Source: Pyrenochaeta sp. MPI-SDFR-AT-0127 (Eukaryota > Ascomycota > Dothideomycetes > Pleosporales > Cucurbitariaceae). Taken from it: 17,335 nt of DNA. The position numbers were made by a program, and so were the translations under genes. The notes beneath the pieces were generated by a model. That model saw nothing but the letters and a program-made list of their open reading frames with translations. It was not told where the DNA came from and made no database searches. This document shows positions 9,000 to 17,335 of this stretch, piece by piece (position 1 is the first letter of the stretch; each line of letters starts with the position of its first letter). Location: the NCBI GenBank assembly GCA_020747015.1, contig JAGTJM010000163.1:1-17335 (forward strand). Direction: 5' to 3'.

Positions 9000-11900
9000 G
9001 TAGAGTCGCACTATATATACTAGACTCTTCTCCGCTTATAGGATGCTAAAGTATAGATACTATGCCTATCTCTATCGTAGTCCTTGCGCTTCACGTCCTT
9101 TTTTAGTATATATCGAACTCTACGCCCTACCTGAAGCGTCCTTATATCCTCCTACTTATTAGTCTCTAGCTTAGTTACTAAATTAGACTCTTTATTATCT
9201 CTACTAGTGCGATAGTATAAAGCTCGCTTATACCTTAAGGTTACGCATTCCTAGAGTAGATTATATAATTACCGCTATATATTATAAATTTTCCTTATTA
9301 GAGGACTACAGCTCTTAGATTCTCTACGTTACCTCTTACCTCTTAATCTTTTCTCTAGAGTTCGTATAGGTGATATTTAAGCTAGTAATCCTATATTACT
9401 TAGCTTAGGTGTACTAAGCTCTAAAGTCCTTAGAGTAGGATTATCTAGGAAATAGCTAATAGTTAAGGTACTATTTATAGTAAAGTGTAGGGCTCCTAAA
9501 CTATAATCTAGAATATCCTCTACTCTAGTTAATATAAATTCGTGCTATATATAACTATTTACTAAGTATTAATTAATAAGATTAGGCTAAAGTTTAGTAG
9601 GAAAACTATGCTTAAGCGCGTAAGCACTAGTATAAGTTACTAGTTTATATCCCGTCTAGAATAAGAGAAGCTGCAGGAATCTATTATAGTCTTTTAGTAT
9701 ATTTGGATTAAATAGCGTAACGAGAGCGGAGATATATTTCTTAGCAATGCTAACCGCGATTTATCTATATAGGCTAGTAGTGATTAGAATAGGATATCTA
9801 GCCGTTAACCTTTTTAGGCTTAAATAGGCTTTACCTAAGGAGAAGTATACTGTTACGTTATTATGTGTGCTGAATAGGTAAGGATTTATAGATATCTTAG
9901 ATAAAATACCTAGGTTTTAACTAATAAAGTTACGGAATAGGCGGATATATACTAGGTATGCGTAAAGAACCCTTTATACTAAAGGATAAGGCGAGCGCAT
10001 AATATAGAAAGAGTTATTAGTGCTAGTATTTACTTTATTATATATAAATATTAGTATAATTATTACTTTATAGATAAAGATATTATATTATACGGCGATT
10101 ATATCGGCCCAGCGTATTACTTAGAACTCTTCTCCGCGTGCTAGTATGCTGTATATTATATATATTACGGTATATAGTAGGCGGATAAAGGTGTTAGTCT
10201 TAGTTAGGTATTTACGTAACTTTACCCTTCCTATACTCGTCTTAAAGGAGAACCCGCCTTACTCTAAGAATGAAAATTTCTCTAATATGCGAAAACAGCC
10301 CTAGAGTTTATTAGTAGGGTGTGATTAGGGTGGCCGATGGGTAGGGGTTGGGTTACCCCGCGGGTTACCTCTTATTTTAGCTATAACTTTCCTAAATTAT
10401 AACGTAATTTAATAATTTTTAGCTTATTTTATAGATCTAATCTATATCTATAACTTTTATATATAAAATTTCTTTTTAAAAAAATAATTACGTAAGTTAT
10501 TAAGGTTTTAAAGCGTGGGTACTGGTGGCCTAATTAGGTGGGTATCGAAAAATGGGTATTGAAATAACTGACGTAATAAAAGATATATTACGTAATTAAA
10601 ACTCTAGATTTATAGATCTAGCTAATAGCTATAAAATAAACTAAAATTTACCTAATTTGGACTAGTATTGATAGAGGAATAAATAAAAGAAAGATTAGGG
10701 GGTATACCCACCCAACCAGCCTAGGTATGATAGAAATGAAAATCCTGGGTAATAAGTTGTAAGAGTGTCTTAGATACGATTAAGCTAAATATCTAGCTAC
10801 TAATTAAAGAGGAGCTCTTAAGTAAGATTCTATAGTTCTATTATAACTATATAGATCGTTTCGCGAAATTGCCGTATATAGATCTTAGTCTTAGTGATAT
10901 GTAATGTTAAACTATTATAAGACTAGGATATATTTATGCGAGGACCCTCCCGCCTAGCTATTACTCGTCTATACTAAAGCTATTTAATAAGATATCTAGC
11001 GGGTGTAAGGCTACCTTATTAAAGATATTTAGGTTGGATATACTCACGTAATCGCTGTACTTAATTAGTGTAGGTAGTGCGCTTAGGCTAGGGGACTTTA
11101 AGGTAGTTATATAGCGTAATAGGTAAAGCGTACTTAAGAATAATAAGACGGCCTACCTATAAGAGTGCTAATATAAATAGCGTATAATTATAGGGTTTGC
11201 AGAAGTATAGTTCTATAGGATGAATCCCTAAAATACTAGAGAAATATATTATAGCGCTACGATTTATGTTTCTATCGTGAGACTAGTCTATCTAGAATAT
11301 TATAAGAAGCTAGAAGAGATTCTTATAGACAGCCTCTAGTGATAGATAGAGTAATACCCCGCCGTCTGCCTGCTGGCTAATAACAGTAAGATGGTCCCAG
11401 ATATGGTTTATCATTGCCAACTAAGCTGTAGTTAGCTACAGCCCTAAGATTTCGCTTATAGACTCCTTTATATTACGCGACAATACTAGGATTCTAAATA
11501 TATAATATAGAAACCGCTCGTAGATAATGTAGTATCTTCGCCGGGTCGATTCGCGTTATAGGAGCTCGAACGGATAGGGAAGGAAGGAAGGAGTCTAGCT
11601 CCGAAGCTAGCAGCGCAAAACGCGCGGTATTTGTTAAAGGGTTATCTTACACTATTTAAAGATAATTTTACTAGCCTTAATTATCTTCTATATAACTCTT
11701 TCTATCTCTACTAGGCTCACGCATTCGAAACCATTCTAAAGGCTAAGTAAGAGATCCTCTAACGTTTTCGCGGAGGGCAATACAGCGGCTGCAATAATAA
11801 TATAGATAGGCTTATTAGTAAACTATATTGGCTATTCGCAGCCTCGAAGCCACTTAGTATTCTTATCGTACTCTAGCTCTCCGTCTAAAGCCACTATGCT

Positions 11901-12440
11901 AGGCTCATTATTAAAGCGTTATTCTTCTTCTTTATCCTCTATTTATGTTAAATATTCCCCTTCACTTATATTCGGCTAGGCCTAGATTTCTTACTAGATA
12001 GTAATATTATTTTTGGTTACTACCTAGTATTTTAGTGAATACTTCGTCCAGCTCTATAGGTAATATTTATATCTAGATTAATCTTAATCGCACTTAGGAG
12101 CGCTAATCTCATATTCCACCTTCGTATATCTTTTTATCTAACGCTAGTTAATAGTCCTAAAATCTATACAGCGTAGACAATAAAATCCGGGTGCAGGTGG
12201 AGGAAGGTAAGAGAGTGGCGTCGACCTATCCTTTCGAGGCACTAGATTATTAAAGGATTATACAGCAGGCAGGTTATTAAATCGTGCTATCGTTATTCGC
12301 CGCAGCTTAAGAGGTACGCAGTGGCAAGTTCGTAGGTAAGTATCCAAGCCTATAACAGGTACTGCGGTATAATAGGGCTTACAGATGATTACTCTCTCGC
12401 TTACGACGAATATAATATAGTCTAGTGCAGTTAACTTATG
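9000..12440 (-). pseudogene. RIP-degraded paralogue of the helicase N-terminal half (zinc-finger plus recombinase-like), split by a MITE
   Basis: A relic of about 1,010 codons in one minus-strand frame, once the 398-bp MITE and one 8-bp TSD copy are removed (406 bp; the frame then matches on both sides). N-terminal C2H2-like pieces: CKPYYTAV (about 12390) and FYCLRCIDF followed by IKRYTKVEYEIS (12185-12110), with His read as Tyr. Next come WLRGCEWP (about 11850), FSSILGIHP (about 11230), RGEEFQVIRWAD (10138-10103) with NIFIYK downstream, YR.IAVSIAKKY (9765-9730) and F.TGY...TSAYA (about 9660-9620). The order R...R...(H/Y)...Y recalls tyrosine recombinases, though this is inferred. The tail (9400-9000) is Lys/Arg-rich, with no Walker A or DExH box. 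The region parallels 8890-6260 of the downstream helicase relic, so the two are paralogues in tandem, about 100 bp apart. Stops are almost all TAG/TAA. Ends are approximate. Confidence 0.8.
10326..10723. mobile_element. MITE copy 2, 398 bp, inserted in the coding relic
   Basis: Same length and ends as copy 1 (TAGGGTGGCC...CCAGCCTA). The flanks are GGTGTGAT (10318-10325) and GGTATGAT (10724-10731), an 8-bp duplication with one G/A difference. It splits the minus-strand paralogue relic, and removing it with one flank copy joins the two halves in frame. It differs from copy 1 at a modest number of positions, largely C-to-T or G-to-A type. Confidence 0.88.
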
Positions 12441-12769
12441 TTACTAAAAGATATAAAATCTATATATTAGCGATTAGTTACTGTTTAGGTATTTAGTATT
12501 ACATACGAGATAGTTAGCAATAGATATTGGTATTAATAGGATCTAGTTTTTTACTATCTCTACGCTTAGAACACATCTATTCTATATATAGCTAAGAGAT
12601 AACTATTAAGGAAAGGCAATAATATAGCTTATTAGTGGAGTTGGAGAGCGGAAGAGGATTCGCGATTTATAGAATGCAAGCTTAGACGAAAGCGCGTAAG
12701 TTAGGGGGTGGCACTACGCTAGACTATAATAAGAGAGAATTAGTACCTAATTCGCCTTGCATACACGCG
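12441..12769. other. Gene-free stretch between two minus-strand relics
   Basis: This lies upstream of the zinc-finger/recombinase-like relic and downstream of the Gag-like relic. The minus-strand frame of the Gag-like relic stays readable here apart from TAG/TAA stops, so part may be a continuation of that relic or of its element. I recognise no motif. It should also hold the former promoter of the paralogue relic, but no convincing element is visible. Confidence 0.4.
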
Positions 12770-13812
12770 TTTTTATAGCAGGGTGCGCGATTGCCTAAGT
12801 AGGGAGTATAAGGGGTCGATACCACGGGGTATTATATACTAGGCTTCTATAGCTTTATTAATCTAGTATTTAGGTTCTTTATCTAGTATTAACTAGTTTT
12901 TAGGTTTAAGGTTTTCTTTATTTTCCTTATATATTTCTTATTCTAGCTATAAGTAAATATCCTATTTATCTCTATCTATAAGTATAATTTCTCTATAAGA
13001 GTTAATACGATAGAATCTAGGTTATATATTAATATTTTCGTGCTAATAGAACGCGTCTTATCTTATAAGAGTTAGTACTAATTCTACTCGTTTTACTAGG
13101 ATTAGTAGTAAGGGTTTATTTCCTAGTTCTAAGGTTATTTGTAGGAAGAGTAGTAAGCTAAGCTTTATTACGTTATCCTATTCTATACTATTCTAATAAT
13201 CTACATAATATTATATTATATTATTAATTATTATTTTAACCTATTATTTAGCCTAGAGGTTATTTTAGGTAGCTACTACTTACTACTTAATTACGTTAGT
13301 TAGTGAGCTTAGTTGCAGCGTACCTAGTTAGTTACGCTACGTAAAGGCTTCTATCTTATTATACTTAGTTAGTAGTAGCGTTATATCCTCTTCCTTACTT
13401 CCTAATACTATAGAATCTAATATACTATCTATAGATTCTATTTTATTAGTAATAACGATTTCCTATATTTCTTTATCGTTATCTAGAGCTACTTATAGTA
13501 TATTTATACTCCTCTAGACTATATTCTTCTTAGGTTATTAGTAGTCTTTTACTATATATCCCTTCTTATTATAGTTATAGTAGGTTATTTCCTTCTTCCC
13601 TAAAGGTTTTTTCCCTTTATTAAGGTTATCTAGGTATATTACTTCTAGTCCTTATCCCTAGTAGTATCCTAGGGTTTTAGGCGTATATCTTTTCTTCTAA
13701 GCTTTACTATATTACTTAGATAGATTACGTTTCTTCCCTTCTCTAGCTAGTAGTCTATACCTATTCTATAACGTGGTATAGAGTTTATATAACTCTATAT
13801 CTAGTTATATAG
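12770..13812 (-). pseudogene. RIP-degraded retrotransposon Gag-like relic with destroyed zinc knuckle
   Basis: About 345 codons are readable in one minus-strand frame from 13812 to a TAA near 12770, with TAG/TAA stops at Gln/Trp-type positions. At about 13583-13540 it reads YYNYNKKGYIVKDY, which fits a CCHC knuckle C-x2-C-x4-H-x4-C in which all four ligands are now Tyr. Before it is a basic segment (KGRN, KLRRKD, GKKPLGKK), as is usual in Gag. After it comes an acidic region (LGSKEEDITLLL) of the sort found downstream of the knuckle in fungal gypsy elements. Gag packages the element RNA in virus-like particles; here it is dead. It ends exactly at the LTR of the plus-strand element, which probably inserted into it. 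No protease or RT was recognised, so the superfamily assignment is tentative. Confidence 0.6.
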
Positions 13813-14128
13813 TGTTACGAACCTGTAACAAGGATAGCGGGCGCTTATGAGAAGGATAGTAGAAGGGACACAGGCATTAGACGAGGCCGGGACTTAGGCT
13901 AATAATAACGTATGCCCCGCGAAGTCACGTAGTCCCAGAAAGTCCTACGTTACGGGACTAAGGGTACTATAGGATACTATGGGATCCTATATAGGATCTC
14001 CTGGGACACTATAGGAATTATAGGACTACCCGAATATATAGATAAGAGTAATGTACCCCTATAGTATATTATAATCAACCTTAAGTTATTATCGAATACT
14101 ACTATTTGATACTTGGAACTACTTCAAC
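13813..14128 (+). repeat. 5' LTR (right end interrupted by MITE copy 3)
   Basis: It begins TGTTAC at 13813, with an inverted pair TGTTAC/GTAACA (13813-13818 and 13825-13830) at the edge, and precedes the gag frame. The middle has short repeats and inverted repeats built on ACTATAGGA and GGATCC (about 13965-14030). An AATATATAG stretch at about 14031-14040 could be a TATA element. It ends ...GGAACTACTTCAAC directly at the MITE. The second LTR is outside the window, so the LTR call rests on its position, the TG start and the sequence style. Confidence 0.65.
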
Positions 14129-14525
14129 TAGGGTGGCCGATGGGTAGGGGTTGGGTTACCCCGCGGGTTGCCTCTTATTTTAGCTATAACTTTCCTATAT
14201 TACAACGTAATTTAATAACTTTTAGCTTATTTTATAGATCTAATCTATATCTATAACTTTTATATATAAAATTTCTTTTTAAAAAAATAATTACGTAAGT
14301 TATTCAGGTTTTAAAGCGTGGGTACTGGTGGCCTAATCAAGTGGGTATCGAAAAATGGGTATTGAAATAACTGACGTAATAAAAGATATATTACGTAATT
14401 AAAACTCTAGATTTATAGATCTAGCTAATAGCTATAAAATAAACTAAAATTTACCTAATTTGGACTAGTATTGATAGAGAAATAAATAAAAGAAAGATTA
14501 GGGGTATACCCACCCAACCAGCCTA
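14129..14525. mobile_element. MITE copy 3, 397 bp, without matching TSD
   Basis: Almost identical to copy 1, including interior positions where copy 2 differs. It lacks one G in the right-end G-run, hence 397 bp, and has a few G-to-A differences. The left flank is ACTTCAAC (end of the LTR) and the right flank is GACACGGC (inside gag). These do not match, unlike the flanks of copies 1 and 2. The LTR/gag leader and primer-binding site expected here are absent. Confidence 0.87.
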
Positions 14526-16330
14526 GACACGGCAACCCCCAACTCTATAAGCACCGCCTTAGGCAAGTTAAAGGGAAAGGCTCCCCTAACTTATAACGGC
14601 GACCGTAAGACGCTAAAATTATAGCTACTTTAATGCGATATCTACTTCTATATTAATAGACACGTGGCAGACGACGATAAAGTAGTACTAATTACTACCT
14701 GCCTCGTGGGAGAAGCACTAGAATGGGTTAACCCCTATATCACGAAATATATAGATCGCAATATTAAAGACGACGAAAACACTATAATATTTAAAAGCTG
14801 GAACGAGTTTAAAAAATAAATTAGTCTGGTATTTAGACTATAAACAGAAAAACCAATCGCAGAACGAGGTATTCAGATGCTACGATAAAAGACATCCGTA
14901 GCTGACTACACTAATAAATTCTAATAGTATACTACTATTATAGGATAGGACGATGACGCGCTAAAACGTATATTTCAATAGGGCCTAAAACTATAGGTCT
15001 AGGAAGAACTTATGCGCATAGGCATAGAAATTAAGATACTAGACGACCTCGTAAAAGAAAGTATTAGGATCGATAATAGACTATATGAGTTGGAACTTAA
15101 GAAACAGAGTTATAAAGGGGAAGCTACTAACCTAATAAGGGTAAACGAAGGGATTTTATTCGCGTCAATCGAAATAACCATACTACTAGATACTATACTT
15201 CTAATAAACTAGAACCTATGCACCTGGACAACATAAATAAGGGTAAGGGCTAGAAGGTGAAACCCTAGAAGACGGATATAGGAAAAAATGACAAGACATG
15301 CTATAATTGCGGGAAGGAAGGACACTTCGCTAGAAACTGTAAGCAAAAGAATAAAGTCACCTGATAAATTAATATAATTGGCTAGGTTCAGGACTAAGGC
15401 ATGTACGAGTAGGAAATCCTTAGGCTAGCAGACTATGAAACCTAACCACCTATATTATAGGCTATGAGTGATGAAGAAGTAATCCGCCTATACGGGGATA
15501 TCTCGCTATATAAACTAAATAACGAAAATAAGGAAAACGTTCTACCTATGGATCCGTACCCTAGAAGTAAGGTATAAGGACCTTAGGATAATAATGAATA
15601 TACGAAGATATTCGGTCTAGTACTAGAACACTATATTTAATAATAGATAATGGAGGAAAAACCTAAGCAGGAACGCAAGAAGCGAAGAGCGTTCGCCTAT
15701 AAACGTTATTAACGAAGGAGGACGGGATGTTAACTATCTATTAAAAAAGACGTATACTAATAATGCCTTGAGACGGGATACTATTACGAAGAATTCTACA
15801 CGGATTCTTAGAAAAAATATAGTAGCTAGAAAACTATATACGAACCTCCAAAACTACAGTACGATAACGACTGGCGCAACCCTAGATATAGGATACTTTA
15901 CTACACCTTCTGTATATACGACTATTACGATTACTATTACGAAGCTAAAGTCTGAACGAATAGGTTTCCGCAACTAAGGGGAATGTGCAAATAGAGCTAG
16001 TACGATTGCGAAAGGGATATATACGTGAGCTACCTATAGGATAAGCGCTGCATAAACTACTTCCCTAGACACGACACAGAAAGTTAGATAGAATGAAACG
16101 TTATTATTAATAAGAAATGCACTAACGATCTATAGTAAACGTGCATAAACTACGAATGCAAGCGATATATTTAGGATAAACTTAATAATAGATTTAACGA
16201 GTATTCTTTTTTAGAAAGAAACCGGAAACTGAACCTTATAATAACTAGGATACTAAAATTGGACGAGGGAACTAATTCACCCTAAGAGTTCGGCGATGCG
16301 ACGCTATCAGAACTACAGGAGAAGAACTAC
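14526..16330 (+). pseudogene. Gag relic of the gypsy element, with CCHC knuckle and Cys/His-rich segment
   Basis: The Gag core is read in one frame from 14526 to about 15150, with segments such as PLTYNGDRKTL, EALEWVNPYITKY, SVADYTNKF and LDDLVKESIRIDNRLYE, typical of fungal Ty3/gypsy capsid regions. A frameshift at about 15150-15200 leads to a second frame with LEPMHLDNI and then an intact knuckle CYNCGKEGHFARNC (15299-15340). About 360 codons of linker follow. It contains YYTFCIYDYYDYYYEAK (about 15895-15950) and a CERDIY/KKCTND/CINYECKRY run, a Cys/His-rich segment in which several Cys/His now read Tyr. The N-terminus is missing and coding starts directly at the MITE edge. Many TAG/TAA stops stand at Gln/Trp-type positions. 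Gag would form the particle shell and bind element RNA. Confidence 0.83.
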
Positions 16331-17335
16331 TCCGAATAAAAGTAAAAATCGGAAACGTTAACATGTGGGCTCTAATCGATTTAGGATTATAGGGAAACTA
16401 TATTTTAGGAATAGCCGTGTTAAAAGTAGGGCTATAACCTGTTCTAAAAAAAAGACCTTATCATATTACTATAGCTAATAATGCGAATAGAGGACTTATT
16501 AAACACGAAGTACTTAAAGAGATTAGTATTATGTCTAGACGAAGCAGTAAGGTAAGACTAGACGTTTTTGGCTTAGCCGCCTACGACATTATATTAGGGC
16601 TACCTTAGCTAAGAGATTATAACCCGCGCATAGACTGGAAGAACTAGAGGATCTTAATAGGGTATGAGAACGATGCATATACGCCTAGAAACCCTACGCA
16701 GTAGCGGAATACCCTAGTAGATAAGAAGACGATAATAAATATCGGAACTTCGGTTAAGAGTATATCCACGAGAGCACCGACTAATAAGCTAAACTAACCG
16801 CCGGTAAGAAAGATCGGGAGGTAGAGAATAACAGAGAACTATATTACTCTAAAGATCCCGCAAAGATACATAGAATATATAGAGATATTTATAGAAAAAG
16901 TAGGACTAGGAGCACTACTAAAATACTAACTATAGGATTACGAAATCGAACTAGAAGATAGTAAGAGCCTAGGGTTCGTACCGATATATAAGTTAACCGA
17001 GAAAGAGCTAGTAACGCTAAAGAAGTATATTGAGGAAATGTTGGCGAAAGGATTTATCCGAAAATCTAAGTCCTTAGCAGGATACCCTATCCTGTTCGCG
17101 CTAAAGAAAGACGGAATATTAAGACTATGCGTAGACTACCGTAAGCTTAATGTAATAACTAAAAAGAACTACTACCTATTACCAAACATCTAGGAATTAC
17201 GAGATAGACTATTAGAAGCTAAGATATTTACGGCACTAGATCTTAGAGGTGCGTACAACCTCATACAGATGAAGAAGGGCGAAGAGTAGAAAACAGCCTT
17301 TAGAACAAGATATAGATATTACGAATACCTAGTTA
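16311..17335 (+). pseudogene. Pol relic: aspartic protease and N-terminal reverse transcriptase (cut by window)
   Basis: The frame lies at -1 relative to the preceding Gag frame and runs from about 16311 to the end. Protease: ALIDLGL at 16369-16389 stands where the active-site D-S/T-G is expected, with Asp kept at 16378 and Ser apparently changed to Leu (TCA to TTA). AYDIILGLP, the second conserved protease motif, is at about 16579-16605. Reverse transcriptase: YKLTEKEL (about 16987), LAKGFIRKS, PILFALKKDG, LRLCVDYRKLN (17119-17151) and FTALDLRGAYNLIQ (about 17227-17270) with the first catalytic Asp at 17239, then KTAFRTRY. Internal TAGs replace Trp or Gln codons, for example in GEE*KTAF. Protease cuts the polyprotein and RT copies element RNA to DNA. 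The fingers/palm YxDD box, RNase H and integrase are beyond the edge. A -1 shift is common in retroelements, but a simple indel is equally possible here. Confidence 0.9.

Larger units (their letters stand above)
13813..17335 (+). mobile_element. Ty3/gypsy-type LTR retrotransposon, RIP-degraded, truncated by window
   Basis: The order is 5' LTR (13813-14128), MITE copy 3, Gag with CCHC knuckle, Cys/His-rich segment, aspartic protease, then reverse transcriptase. Protease before RT, with an RT motif of the YRKLN...LDLRGAY type, supports Ty3/gypsy. RNase H, integrase, 3' LTR and target-site duplication would lie beyond 17335. No primer-binding site is seen after the LTR, because the MITE and probably a deletion occupy that place. 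Stops and Ser-to-Leu or Cys-to-Tyr changes of RIP type occur throughout, so it cannot act on its own. Confidence 0.88.

Noticed and set aside
10740..11400. Plus-strand readable frame after MITE copy 2
   Set aside because: It looked coherent with only TAG/TAA stops, but the minus strand joins in frame across the MITE to the RGEE/RWAD domain and to the zinc-finger part, so the minus strand is coding.
11560..11640. tRNA-like box (GTTCGAGC on the minus strand) with a nearby hairpin
   Set aside because: No pairing T-arm, D-arm or acceptor stem could be formed, and it lies inside the paralogue coding frame.
12000..12130. Chromodomain-like segment (YKYYL.SWTKYS)
   Set aside because: The aromatic pattern is superficial. 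The segment is in frame with the upstream C2H2-like piece of the paralogue relic and matches the equivalent place in the helicase relic.
15768..15977. Plus-strand open frame of 69 codons, Thr-rich
   Set aside because: It is out of frame with the linker that follows the CCHC knuckle; that frame shows the Cys/His-rich segment and is preferred.

Overview
The window looks like a piece of heavily mutated, repeat-rich nuclear DNA from a filamentous ascomycete (Pezizomycotina), probably a RIP-affected accessory or subtelomeric region. No intact protein gene is visible. Long stretches still read as protein in a single frame, but Gln and Trp positions are mostly TAG/TAA and many His/Cys positions read Tyr. 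This is what C-to-T changes at CpA on both strands produce, and it is the mark of repeat-induced point mutation. Indels are rare, so the relics remain readable.

Layout. 1-1894 (minus): the N-terminal part of a large, unrecognised fungal protein with an AT-hook, running off the left edge. 1895-2878: no gene, but a diverged direct-repeat pair and an 18-bp tandem array. 2879-3276: MITE copy 1, with hAT-like features. 3277-4640: pyrimidine-rich spacer with about a dozen copies of a motif near CCTAACCTAAGCGG. 4640-8890 (minus): a relic of a large RecQ-type helicase of the kind linked to fungal telomeres and repeats. It has an N-terminal C2H2-like region, a middle region with tyrosine-recombinase-like traits and a full helicase core. 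9000-12440 (minus): a paralogous relic with the same N-terminal and middle regions but no helicase, split by MITE copy 2 (10326-10723). 12770-13812 (minus): a Gag-like retrotransposon relic with a destroyed zinc knuckle. 13813-17335 (plus): a Ty3/gypsy-type LTR element with 5' LTR, MITE copy 3, Gag with an intact CCHC knuckle, a Cys/His-rich segment, protease and the start of reverse transcriptase. It is cut by the right edge.

How the parts relate. The two helicase-family relics lie in tandem on one strand with almost no gap, and the AT-hook relic follows in the same orientation. This could be one mobile or subtelomeric cassette (inference). The MITEs came later: copies 1 and 2 have 8-bp target-site duplications, and removing copy 2 restores the reading frame of the gene it splits. 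The MITE copies differ little and mainly by transitions, while the host relics are full of RIP-type stops.
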